A stretch of DNA of 13,134 nt, from positions 299-13,432 of the forward strand of contig CAJTUQ010000034.1 in assembly GCA_910579335.1 (NCBI GenBank), read 5' to 3'. How positions within the stretch are numbered: the stretch's first letter is position 1; every line of letters begins with the position of its first letter. A model generated the notes under the pieces. That model did no database searches. It was not told the DNA's origin and was given only the letters and a program-made list of their open reading frames with translations. The translations under genes were made by a program, and so were the position numbers. The DNA comes from an uncultured Dorea sp. Its GTDB lineage: Bacteria > Bacillota > Clostridia > Lachnospirales > Lachnospiraceae. Below, one piece after another: positions 1 to 6,476 of this stretch.

Positions 1-667
1 TGCCATAGATTGTTTTAATAAATACCGGGTTGGAAGAATCGTCCTCCAGTTTATCCCTCAGACGGCGGATACCAACGGACAGGGCATTGTCTTCTACGTA
101 TTCCGCACCGTCAGACCATACCCAGTCTAAGAGGCGCTCCCTTGTTAGAATTTTATTTGGATTGGAAATGAGCAGATACAGAATCTTTTGTTCCGTCTTG
201 CTTAGTTCTACAGGGGTACCATGTTTATAAAATTCCATTGTTTCAAACCGAAAAAGAAAATGGGAATCCCTGTACTCATGTTCGGCCTGCGTGCCGTTCC
301 TCCGGAGTAATGCCCGGATCCGCGCCCGGAGAACCATTAAGCTAAAGGGCTTTGTAATATAATCATCAGCTCCGCTCTCGAAACCTTTGACAATGTCAAG
401 TTCCATATCTTTGGCTGTCAATAAGGCGATGGGCGCTTTTATCGTATGCCTGATTTCCCGGCAAAAGGTTAAGCCGTTCCCGTCCGGCATGTTTATGTCA
501 AGGATGAGCAGGTCAAATTCACACTTTTTAATCGCCTCTTTCGCTTCGGATAGGGTCTTGCATACTACGAAGCTCAGTCCGTCGTTTTGTAAAGACAGTG
601 TGATGCCCTCTGCCAAGTCGTCGTCATCTTCCATAACCATTATCAGTTTTTGGTTTGCAGCTATCAT
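1..667 (-). CDS. OmpR-family DNA-binding response regulator (C-terminus cut by window edge)
   Basis: Two-component response regulator; a sensor kinase partner is probably just beyond the left edge. I translated 222 codons from the ATG at 665-667; only a few C-terminal residues should be missing. The receiver domain (about residues 7-122) has the acidic pocket D14/D15, the phosphoacceptor D57 in LDINMPDGNG, T84 and K106 in the TKPF motif. The winged-helix domain (about 135-222) has the usual LSKTEQKIL start, a recognition helix around DNALSVGIRRLRDKL and the FIKTIYG beta-hairpin. An AAGAGGTG ribosome binding site lies about 8 nt before the ATG. The short linker and overall size resemble Firmicutes regulators of cell-envelope or antibiotic-response systems, but the target genes cannot be told from sequence. 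It is transcribed away from the symporter. Confidence 0.95.
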   Translation of the reverse strand, partial: MIAANQKLIMVMEDDDDLAEGITLSLQNDGLSFVVCKTLSEAKEAIKKCEFDLLILDINMPDGNGLTFCREIRHTIKAPIALLTAKDMELDIVKGFESGADDYITKPFSLMVLRARIRALLRRNGTQAEHEYRDSHFLFRFETMEFYKHGTPVELSKTEQKILYLLISNPNKILTRERLLDWVWSDGAEYVEDNALSVGIRRLRDKLEDDSSNPVFIKTIYG

Positions 668-703
668 TCAAATACACCTCTTGTAATAGGACTTTTGTTT
701 CAC

Positions 704-732
704 ATTATACGGCAATTGTGAACATGCTTCAA
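704..732 (-). promoter_or_regulatory. Sigma-A-type promoter of the response regulator
   Basis: On the minus strand TTGAAG (727-732) is followed by a 17-nt spacer and a perfect TATAAT (704-709). Transcription should begin near 697, giving a leader of about 30 nt before the ATG at 667. Confidence 0.75.
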
Positions 733-739
733 TATGTTC
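720..739. promoter_or_regulatory. Inverted repeat GAACAT-N8-ATGTTC over the response-regulator -35
   Basis: A perfect 6-bp dyad (720-725 and 734-739) with an 8-nt centre covers the -35 hexamer of the response-regulator promoter. The position fits an operator, for instance autoregulation by the OmpR-type protein, although such proteins more often bind direct repeats. The binding protein is unknown. Confidence 0.4.
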
Positions 740-778
740 CCGACATCCTGTGGCTGCTTTCTTTATTTGGCGTCATAA

Positions 779-806
779 TTATGCACAAATTATTGTTAAA
801 TATAAT
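779..806 (+). promoter_or_regulatory. Possible promoter of the AGCS symporter
   Basis: A perfect TATAAT lies at 801-806. The best upstream hexamer is TTATGC at 779-784 with a 16-nt spacer, which is a poor -35. If used, it leaves a leader of about 135 nt before the ATG at 947. I looked through that AT-rich leader for riboswitch-like paired elements and saw none; a 10-bp palindrome TTGTATACAA (851-860) is the only notable motif. Confidence 0.3.
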
Positions 807-946
807 ACGTAATTGTAGTAAAAATAACGATACTGATGAAAAAATATCAATTGTATACAAATATGACCGTGTGTGATATGGTGGATAAAGGATATGTCAT
901 ACAAATATTTTTGTCAGGCAAAAGAGAAAGAAAGAGAGGAAAAACT

Positions 947-2350
947 ATGTTACAGACAATTGAATCCATCAATTCGGCAGTGAATGATTTTGTGTGGGGA
1001 GTGCCGGCGATGGTGTGTATTATCGGAGTGGGGCTTGTTCTTAGCTTCCGGACGGGATTTATTCAGTTTCGCAAATTTGGGTATGCGCTGAAAAATTCTA
1101 TCGGCAGGATTTTTACGAAATCCGAGGCTAAGGAGGGAAGTATCACTCCTTTTCAGGCGGTCTGCACAGCGTTAGCTGCTACCGTGGGGACCGGCAATGT
1201 TGCCGGTGTAGCAGGAGCGATTGCAATCGGAGGGCCGGGAGCGGTATTCTGGATGTGGGTATCTGCGCTTCTTGGCATGTGTACTAAGTTTTCCGAAGTT
1301 ACTCTGGCGGTGCATTTTCGTGAGAGGAACTCGGCGGGAGACTATGTCGGCGGACCGATGTATTACATTAAAAACGGACTGGGAAAAGGCTGGCATTGGA
1401 TGGCGGTTGTATATGCGATGCTGGGTGCGCTGACTGTAATGGGAACAGGCAATGCGACACAGGTAAATACAATTACTGCTTCTATTGATTCAGCTCTTGT
1501 AAACTATGGAATTATCAGCGAAACGCAGACGGGAACGGTAAATTTGATTATAGGAATCGTCATTGCCATGCTGGTGGCGGTTGTTCTTTTGGGCGGTGTA
1601 AAGCGTATCGGAAGCGTAACGGAAAAGCTGGTCCCGTTTATGGCAGTATTTTATATTCTTCTTGCCTTAGGTGTTGTAGTCATCAATTTTAATCGTATTC
1701 CTGCGGTTTTTGAGATGATATTTGCAGGAGCATTCAATCCGTCGGCATTTACGGGAGGCGTGATAGGAAGTTTTCTTGTTACGATGAGAAGAGGAGTGTC
1801 ACGCGGTATTTTCTCGAACGAGGCGGGTATCGGTACGGGTTCCATCGCACATGCATGTGCAGATACAGACCAGCCGGTGAAACAGGGAATGTTCGGCATT
1901 TTTGAAGTATTTGCAGACACGATTGTAATATGTACGCTGACGGCGCTTGTCATTCTGTGCAGCGGTATTACTATCAATTTCGGAGAAGCGGCGGGAGCGG
2001 AGCTTACGATTTCCGGGTTTACTTCTACCTACGGAAATTGGGTGTCCGTCTTCACGGCGATTGCCATGTGCTGTTTTGCATTTTCCACGATTCTTGGATG
2101 GGGGCTTTACGGTGCGCGGTGTGTAGAATTTGTGTTCTCTACGAAGATTGTAAAACCGTTTATGCTTGTCTATGCATTGGTGGCAATTCTTGGAGCAACA
2201 GTGGATCTTGGAATTATATGGGGGATTGCTGATACGTGCAACGGCCTTATGTCGATTCCGAACTTGGTGGCATTGTTCCTGCTTTCGGGAACGGTTGTAA
2301 AGTTAGTTCGTGAGTATTTTGCGAAAGAGAGCCGCAGTATGAAAAAGTAA
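947..2350 (+). CDS. AGCS-family sodium:alanine/glycine symporter
   Basis: Integral membrane transporter that imports small neutral amino acids (alanine or glycine) with sodium. The protein is 467 aa, normal for the family, with about ten hydrophobic segments. The family signature GGPGAVFWMWVSALLG (residues about 95-110) follows the AATVGTGNVAGVAGAIA segment; later hallmarks include GGPMYYIKNGL and GIFSNEAGIGTGSIAHA. An in-frame extension reaches back to 836, but I chose the ATG at 947: it has a GAGAGGA ribosome binding site 6 nt upstream, and the extension is basic and unlike the family, whereas MLQTIESINSAVNDFVWG is a typical N-terminus. It is monocistronic, with a strong terminator right after it. 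Alanine versus glycine preference is not decided. Confidence 0.95.
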   Translation: MLQTIESINSAVNDFVWGVPAMVCIIGVGLVLSFRTGFIQFRKFGYALKNSIGRIFTKSEAKEGSITPFQAVCTALAATVGTGNVAGVAGAIAIGGPGAVFWMWVSALLGMCTKFSEVTLAVHFRERNSAGDYVGGPMYYIKNGLGKGWHWMAVVYAMLGALTVMGTGNATQVNTITASIDSALVNYGIISETQTGTVNLIIGIVIAMLVAVVLLGGVKRIGSVTEKLVPFMAVFYILLALGVVVINFNRIPAVFEMIFAGAFNPSAFTGGVIGSFLVTMRRGVSRGIFSNEAGIGTGSIAHACADTDQPVKQGMFGIFEVFADTIVICTLTALVILCSGITINFGEAAGAELTISGFTSTYGNWVSVFTAIAMCCFAFSTILGWGLYGARCVEFVFSTKIVKPFMLVYALVAILGATVDLGIIWGIADTCNGLMSIPNLVALFLLSGTVVKLVREYFAKESRSMKK

Positions 2351-2365
2351 ATATATTTGAATTAG

Positions 2366-2399
2366 AAACAGGCTGCAATGAGCGATGCAGCCTGTTTTT
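2366..2399 (+). terminator. Intrinsic terminator of the AGCS symporter gene
   Basis: A perfect 12-bp stem (2366-2377 AAACAGGCTGCA with 2386-2397) closes an 8-nt loop and ends in five T. It lies between two convergent genes; on the minus strand the U-run is poor, so it should act mainly for the plus strand. Confidence 0.92.
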
Positions 2400-2405
2400 G
2401 CAATA

Positions 2406-3308
2406 TTATTTCGTTATGGCTTCTCTTAATATTTCCCCAATATCACCGTTAATACATATAGACTGCTCCTTAATTTCCTGCGGGCAGACAGCAGGCCCAT
2501 AATTGATACAAGCATAAGCTGCTCTCGGATTTTCAGCCGTCATCCGCCAAAACGGATACTTGATGATACCGGGGGTGTTCATGCCGACCCCAAGTTCTAA
2601 AAATAGCGTTTGCTGTGTCCGATGATTTTTCAGGAATGTTTTATAATGTCCGGCCGCCTTGTGCCAGCCCGCATCTTCGGCAAAAGTATTGTCAGCCCGA
2701 AGGTTCATAGTCATTTGTCTGCCGCATTTGGGGCAGTGTGGAATAAGTTCCGACGGAATGGCCATTTCAAGCGTGAGAGTCTTAGGCAGGTCCAGCGTTC
2801 CTTTGGCGTCTGTCACAAATCCTTGCGCTCTTAACATTTCCTGTATAATGGACTTGTTATCATAGGTTTTCTGACAGCACGGACCGCTGCACTGAAACAG
2901 TCCGTAATCACCTTGCGTGTAGAATAAGCGGCGCTTATCAAAGCCTGCTTTTTGAAAGCAGTGGTCTACATTAGTCGTGAGTATAAAGTAATCTTTATTT
3001 TTGACCATCTCATACAGTCTTTGGTAGACTGGCTTTTGCGGTTTCATATAACGGTTGATGTAAATATATCTGCTCCAGTATGCCCAGTATTCCTCTGGAG
3101 AATCAAAGGGATAAAAACCGCCGGAATACATGTCCGAAAATCCATATTTTCTTGAAAAATCACGAAAGTATTTTTGAAACCGTTCTCCTGTATAATCGTA
3201 TCCTGCTGAGGCTGAGAGCCCGGCGCCCGCCCCTACTATGACGGCATCCGACTGATTCAGGACATGCCGCAGTGCCTGTATTTTCTGTTCTGTGTCTGCT
3301 ATATTCAT
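2406..3308 (-). CDS. SirTM-like (class M) Sir2-family sirtuin
   Basis: NAD+-dependent sirtuin of 300 aa. Seen in the sequence: NAD-binding GAGAGLSASAG (residues 26-36), a DYTGERFQKYF segment, TTNVDHCFQKAGF (111-123), and a zinc site of C140 and C144/C145 with the C192-x2-C195 pair. Where ordinary deacetylases have the catalytic His (LHG), this protein reads YTQGDYG, giving Gln132. Family knowledge: that substitution, with N113 19 residues earlier, marks the SirTM class described from Staphylococcus and Streptococcus, which ADP-ribosylates a lipoylated GcvH-like protein. I infer ADP-ribosyltransferase rather than deacetylase activity. No macrodomain, GcvH-L or LplA2 gene is in the window. The gene follows the COG2910 gene by 45 bp with no terminator between, so the two are probably cotranscribed. 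Its ATG has a GGGGA site 8 nt upstream. Family confidence is high; biochemical role moderate. Confidence 0.88.
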   Translation of the reverse strand: MNIADTEQKIQALRHVLNQSDAVIVGAGAGLSASAGYDYTGERFQKYFRDFSRKYGFSDMYSGGFYPFDSPEEYWAYWSRYIYINRYMKPQKPVYQRLYEMVKNKDYFILTTNVDHCFQKAGFDKRRLFYTQGDYGLFQCSGPCCQKTYDNKSIIQEMLRAQGFVTDAKGTLDLPKTLTLEMAIPSELIPHCPKCGRQMTMNLRADNTFAEDAGWHKAAGHYKTFLKNHRTQQTLFLELGVGMNTPGIIKYPFWRMTAENPRAAYACINYGPAVCPQEIKEQSICINGDIGEILREAITK

Positions 3309-3353
3309 ATAAAAGTCCCCGTAGACGTTGTTTATTATGATAGTTGTTTTACA

Positions 3354-3983
3354 TTATTTTCTGACAACGGAAATACGCTCCTGTATATGTGTACCCGCAG
3401 TGATTTCGTCAATGAGGGCAATGGCATAGTCTGCATAGCTTATAATGCTTTCTCCCTTGTCGTTTAATGTCAGTTCTTCACCGCCCAAGATGTATGCGCC
3501 GGTTCGTTCGCCATCCGCCTGAAAATCTCCGGCAGGACTGATATAGGTCCATTTTACGTCATTTCTCCGGCGCAGTTTGGATAGCGCATCTGACATGGCT
3601 GCGGCAAGCGGCTTGAATAGATCGGGGAAATTTGGACCGTCTGCGACGCAAGCGGTATGTTCCGGATTTACATAAAGGCTTCCGGCGCCGCCGACGATGA
3701 GCAGTCTTGTGTCAGTGCCTGAGAGGGCATTGCATAAAACCTCAAGCGAGACGCCGTGCAGGGGAAGGGTATCCTCTGTCCAGGCTCCGAATGCATCGAC
3801 TACTGCGTCAAAATCTTTCAAGTCTTCTGCTGTAATGTCCAAAATGTCCTTTTCAATTGACTGCGGTGCGGCTGACTTGTTAGCCCCTCTTACAATGGCG
3901 GTAACATCCAGCCCGCGGTTTACGGCCTCTTTAGTGATTAATTTTCCTGCTTTTCCATTTGCACAAACTACTGCAATCTTCAT
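3354..3983 (-). CDS. COG2910 / YwnB-like NAD(P)-binding protein (putative NADH-flavin reductase)
   Basis: Atypical short-chain dehydrogenase-like protein with an N-terminal Rossmann fold, 209 aa, a normal size for COG2910. The nucleotide loop reads VVCANGKAGKLI (residues 5-16), so the first Gly of GxxGxxG is Cys7. Further features are DILDITAEDLKDFDAVVDAFG (45-65), LLIVGGAGSLYV and a C-terminal SYADYAIALIDEI segment, as in the NmrA/YwnB group. The substrate is unknown; family members are usually annotated as flavin or quinone reductases without proof. A strong AGGAGG site lies 7 nt before the ATG. The promoter is flanked by two operators that match one at the upstream Rrf2 gene; as I recall, Bacillus subtilis also has an Rrf2 gene (ywnA) next to the homologue ywnB. 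Probably cotranscribed with the sirtuin gene. Confidence 0.88.
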   Translation of the reverse strand: MKIAVVCANGKAGKLITKEAVNRGLDVTAIVRGANKSAAPQSIEKDILDITAEDLKDFDAVVDAFGAWTEDTLPLHGVSLEVLCNALSGTDTRLLIVGGAGSLYVNPEHTACVADGPNFPDLFKPLAAAMSDALSKLRRRNDVKWTYISPAGDFQADGERTGAYILGGEELTLNDKGESIISYADYAIALIDEITAGTHIQERISVVRK

Positions 3984-4008
3984 ATTGATTACCTCCTAAA
4001 AATTTTGA

Positions 4009-4027
4009 TGTAATATTTATTGTTACA
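4009..4027. promoter_or_regulatory. Operator site B, TGTAA-N9-TTACA, downstream of the COG2910 promoter
   Basis: Read on the minus strand it is TGTAACAATAAATATTACA. It lies just past the expected transcription start (about +6 to +24) and is centred 49 bp from site A, so a repressor bound at both sites would bracket the promoter. Probable target of the Rrf2 protein encoded upstream. Confidence 0.75.
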
Positions 4028-4039
4028 ACTGACAATGAT

Positions 4040-4068
4040 AATATAACACCTTTTTGATGTAATGTCAA
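4040..4068 (-). promoter_or_regulatory. Promoter of the COG2910-sirtuin transcription unit
   Basis: On the minus strand a perfect TTGACA (4063-4068) is followed by a 17-nt spacer and TATATT (4040-4045). The -35 lies inside operator A. The leader is about 50 nt. Confidence 0.85.
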
Positions 4069-4076
4069 TAGTTACA
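4058..4076. promoter_or_regulatory. Operator site A, TGTAA-N9-TTACA, over the COG2910 -35
   Basis: Minus-strand sequence TGTAACTATTGACATTACA. It contains the whole TTGACA -35 element, so binding should block RNA polymerase. It differs at only two positions from site C at the Rrf2 gene's own promoter. Confidence 0.8.
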
Positions 4077-4107
4077 ATAAAAAAGCATTGCATATTTTTT
4101 GCAATGC
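4077..4107 (-). terminator. Intrinsic terminator of the Rrf2 gene
   Basis: On the minus strand a perfect 8-bp stem (4100-4107 with 4085-4092, GCATTGCA arms) and a 7-nt loop are followed by a run of six T. It begins 9 nt after the Rrf2 stop codon, so the COG2910 gene relies on its own promoter. Confidence 0.88.
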
Positions 4108-4115
4108 CTCAGGCT

Positions 4116-4556
4116 TTACTTTGAATTGGAAATATATTTTGCGGTATCTTTTTTTAAATCCTCCAGTGTGACGGAGGCAAGCTCGCTCTCCATTGCATCC
4201 TGAATCCGGATTAATTTGTCGTCCAGTATATGATGGATATTTTTCCCTACCGGGCAGTTTGGATTCGGATTTTCATGGAAGTGAAACAGTTTTTTGTTTT
4301 CTATACATTCTACGGCATGGTAGATATCCAGGAATGAAATATCGCTTAATGGCTTTGCCGCGGACGTGCCTCCGGTACCGCGGGCTATGTTTACCAGCCC
4401 CGCATTTTTCAACTGTCCCAAAATTCGTCGGATGACAACGGGATTTACATTGGTACTCTCGGCTAGAAATTCACTTGTGACTTTGTATTCACTGCCGAAA
4501 GTATCGATACAGGCAAAAATATGGACCGCAAGAGTAAAACGGCTTGAAATCTGCAT
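4116..4556 (-). CDS. Rrf2-family transcriptional regulator (YwnA-like)
   Basis: DNA-binding regulator of 146 aa, the usual Rrf2 length. An N-terminal winged helix-turn-helix (MQISSRFTLAVHIFACI start; NVNPVVIRRILGQLKNAGLV recognition region at about 36-55) has the typical wing IARGTGGTSAAKPLSDIS and a dimerisation helix near the C-terminus. An in-frame GTG at 4568 exists, but it lies inside the AAGGTGG ribosome binding site; the ATG at 4556 is 8 nt downstream of that site and gives the classic MQISSRF beginning, so I use it. Cysteines are only C16, C84 and C101, so the three-Cys cluster spacing of IscR/NsrR is absent and any sensing must be by thiol or other means. Its promoter carries a copy of the operator found twice at the COG2910 promoter, pointing to autorepression and control of that operon. 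Confidence 0.9.
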   Translation of the reverse strand: MQISSRFTLAVHIFACIDTFGSEYKVTSEFLAESTNVNPVVIRRILGQLKNAGLVNIARGTGGTSAAKPLSDISFLDIYHAVECIENKKLFHFHENPNPNCPVGKNIHHILDDKLIRIQDAMESELASVTLEDLKKDTAKYISNSK

Positions 4557-4636
4557 AAAAGAACCCACCTTTCTTAGTCTCAGCAGACACTTGCGCAGCC
4601 AGTGACTTTTGAGAAAAAAGTTATTTGTATAGGTTT

Positions 4637-4665
4637 ATATTACTTTGCATAGGTTGTAATGTCAA
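4637..4665 (-). promoter_or_regulatory. Autoregulated promoter of the Rrf2 gene
   Basis: On the minus strand TTGACA (4660-4665) is followed by a 17-nt spacer and TAATAT (4637-4642). The arrangement copies the COG2910 promoter: the -35 lies at the same place within an operator. Confidence 0.82.
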
Positions 4666-4673
4666 TGATTACA
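4655..4673. promoter_or_regulatory. Operator site C, TGTAA-N9-TTACA, over the Rrf2 -35
   Basis: Minus-strand sequence TGTAATCATTGACATTACA. It lies in the 232-bp divergent gap between the Rrf2 gene and the dehydratase gene. A weak plus-strand promoter (TTGTAA at 4654-4659, 17 nt, TGTTAT at 4677-4682) would also overlap it, so the site may act in both directions. The rest of the gap up to 4788 holds a short direct repeat ATGTGAAAA (4751-4759, 4765-4773) and the dehydratase ribosome binding site. Confidence 0.75.
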
Positions 4674-4788
4674 TGTTGTTATGCGGCAGACAAAAAATAG
4701 GATTTATTTCTCCGCAGATTTTGTTTATTATTAGTATAAGGAATAAAGACATGTGAAAAAAGATATGTGAAAAGGCAGGAGGAAAAGT

Positions 4789-6456
4789 ATGGGTACAGAG
4801 TTTTGGAATGGAGCAGAGGCGGCGCATAGGCGCGTGATGATGAAGGCGGCGGGATATTCGGATGATGACATTAGAAAGAAGCCGCATATCGGCGTGCCAA
4901 ATTCCTATATGGCAGGGTCTCCGGGTTCGGCGCACCTTAGGCAGATAGCCGAAGCGGTAAAGGAGGGAATCTGGGCGGCAGGCGGAGTCCCGGTGGAGTT
5001 TGGGATTCCGGCAACCTGCGGAAATGTGGCAAACGGAGCGGAGGAGTTGAAATACGAGCAGGTAGGCAGGGATATTGTTGCTATGTCGGTAGAGTTCGTT
5101 ACAAGGGTACATAATTTTGACGGGCTTGTTATGGTTGCGACCTGTGATAATATCATTGCCGGATGTTATCTTGCGGCAATGCGGCTTGATATTCCGTCTA
5201 TGGTTGTGACAGGAGGCTCTATGCAGCCGGGGCAGTACTGCGGTAAGACCGTTGTGGAGGCGGATTTGGATGCCGCCCGTTTTTCGGGTGCGGCGGAAGA
5301 AGAGCTGTTTGGGCTGGAGGACAGTGTCTGTCCATCTTTTGGTGCCTGCCCGTCTATGGGAACGGCAAACACCATGCAGATGCTTGGGGAAGTTCTGAAC
5401 CTGGTGCTTCCGGGGACGGCGACAATTCCGGCATCCGACAATGCAAAGCTTAGAAAAGCAAGAGAGGCGGGAGCTTATGCGGTGGAGCTTGTAAAAGCGG
5501 GAAGAAGACCGTCGAAGCTGATTACAAAGGAAGTTTTGATGAATGCGATTATGTTTGATATGGCGGTTGCCGGTTCTACCAATGCGGTGCTTCATTTGCA
5601 GTCCTATGCTTATGAGCTGGGAATCCGGGTGACATTAGAGGATTTTGAAAACTATGCGGAACAAATTCCATGTATCAATGCGGTAGTACCAAGCGGACCC
5701 TACACGGTAGTGGATTTTCATTATGCAGGCGGTGTAATGAATGTGATGAAGCAGTTGGAGAGCAGGCTTTTTACGGATGTGCCGGGTATGTACGGGGCCA
5801 CATGGAGGGAGATGCTCTCGAAGGTAATTCCTCAGGAGAATAAGGTGATTCATTCTTTGGAAAAACCGCTGTTTCATGAGCCGGGACTTAAAATATTAAG
5901 AGGAAACTTATCTCCAAATGGTGCCATAGTACGTCCGACGGCGGTCTACGAAGAAGTGAAGTATATGAAAGGAAAGGCGAAGGTATTTGACGGGGATCGG
6001 GCTGCATTTGAGGCAATCCAGGCGGGTGGCGTTGTTCCGGGCGACATTCTTGTTATCCGTTATGAGGGATGTAAGGGAGCGCCGGGGATGAAGGAACTGA
6101 TGCTCAGCATCGATGCGCTGATTGGCAAAGGTCTTCACAAAAGTGTGGGATTGATTTCCGATGCAAGATTTTCAGGATTTAACTTTGGCGCGATTGTCGG
6201 ACATGTGTCGCCGGAAGCTTACGACGGCGGCTTGATAGCCCTTGTGGAGAATGGAGATGAAATTGTGCTGGATATTGACGGTGGAGAACTCTCTTTTTTA
6301 GTGCCTGAGGACGAGATTGAAAGGAGAAGACAGAAGTGGGTCTGCCCGCCGCTTAAAGAGGAAAAAGGATGTCTTAACATCTATGCGAGAATGTGCCGTC
6401 CGGCGGAGGAAGGCGGCGCGATGCAGCCGTGGGGGCTGGATGCAAAGCAGTATTGA
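4789..6456 (+). CDS. Divergent IlvD/Edd-family dehydratase
   Basis: Fe-S dehydratase superfamily member of 555 aa, similar to dihydroxy-acid dehydratase (DHAD) in length. Family enzymes remove water from 2,3-dihydroxy (sugar) acids to give 2-oxo acids. Seen: NSYMAGSPGSAHLRQIAEA (38-56), CDN (119-121), GACPSMGTANTM (185-196), MAVAGSTNAVLHL (258-270), VIRYEGCKGAPGMKE (422-436) and SDARFSGFNFG (457-467). By my alignment to E. coli IlvD, cluster Cys C119 and C187, metal Asp D120, metal Glu E436 and catalytic Ser S462 are kept, but the carbamylated metal Lys is Asn121 and the metal Asp of the DDG motif is Gly78, preceded by an extra Cys77. It is therefore unlikely to be the valine/isoleucine enzyme, and no other branched-chain genes are nearby. 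A strong CAGGAGG site precedes the ATG; the reductase gene follows after 67 bp. Substrate unknown. Confidence 0.9.
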   Translation: MGTEFWNGAEAAHRRVMMKAAGYSDDDIRKKPHIGVPNSYMAGSPGSAHLRQIAEAVKEGIWAAGGVPVEFGIPATCGNVANGAEELKYEQVGRDIVAMSVEFVTRVHNFDGLVMVATCDNIIAGCYLAAMRLDIPSMVVTGGSMQPGQYCGKTVVEADLDAARFSGAAEEELFGLEDSVCPSFGACPSMGTANTMQMLGEVLNLVLPGTATIPASDNAKLRKAREAGAYAVELVKAGRRPSKLITKEVLMNAIMFDMAVAGSTNAVLHLQSYAYELGIRVTLEDFENYAEQIPCINAVVPSGPYTVVDFHYAGGVMNVMKQLESRLFTDVPGMYGATWREMLSKVIPQENKVIHSLEKPLFHEPGLKILRGNLSPNGAIVRPTAVYEEVKYMKGKAKVFDGDRAAFEAIQAGGVVPGDILVIRYEGCKGAPGMKELMLSIDALIGKGLHKSVGLISDARFSGFNFGAIVGHVSPEAYDGGLIALVENGDEIVLDIDGGELSFLVPEDEIERRRQKWVCPPLKEEKGCLNIYARMCRPAEEGGAMQPWGLDAKQY

Positions 6457-6476
6457 TTTATAGGCCGGTATCCTTT

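Noticed and set aside
851..860. Palindrome TTGTATACAA resembling a GntR-type operator
   Set aside because: Only 10 bp with no flanking symmetry and no GntR gene in the window; such a palindrome is plausible by chance in AT-rich DNA.
836..946. A 37-residue N-terminal extension of the AGCS symporter
   Set aside because: It has no good ribosome binding site at its ATG, ends in a basic stretch encoded by the purine-rich ribosome binding region, and the family begins at the ATG at 947.
813..946. A riboswitch in the long leader before the AGCS gene
   Set aside because: The stretch is AT-rich, without the GC-paired helices or conserved cores expected of a glycine or other common riboswitch.
4557..4568. 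GTG start giving a 150-residue Rrf2 protein
   Set aside because: The GTG is part of the AAGGTGG ribosome binding site; the ATG at 4556 has correct spacing and the usual family N-terminus.
4751..4773. Direct repeat ATGTGAAAA twice before the dehydratase start
   Set aside because: Short A-rich repeat near a ribosome binding site; no sign that it is more than chance.
4669..5595. A 308-codon minus-strand open frame overlapping the dehydratase gene
   Set aside because: It lies antisense to a clear IlvD/Edd gene, its translation is His/Arg/Cys-rich with no recognisable domain, and no ribosome binding site is convincing.
4789..6456. Annotation as a housekeeping dihydroxy-acid dehydratase ilvD
   Set aside because: The metal-site Lys and Asp are substituted and no branched-chain amino acid genes are nearby.
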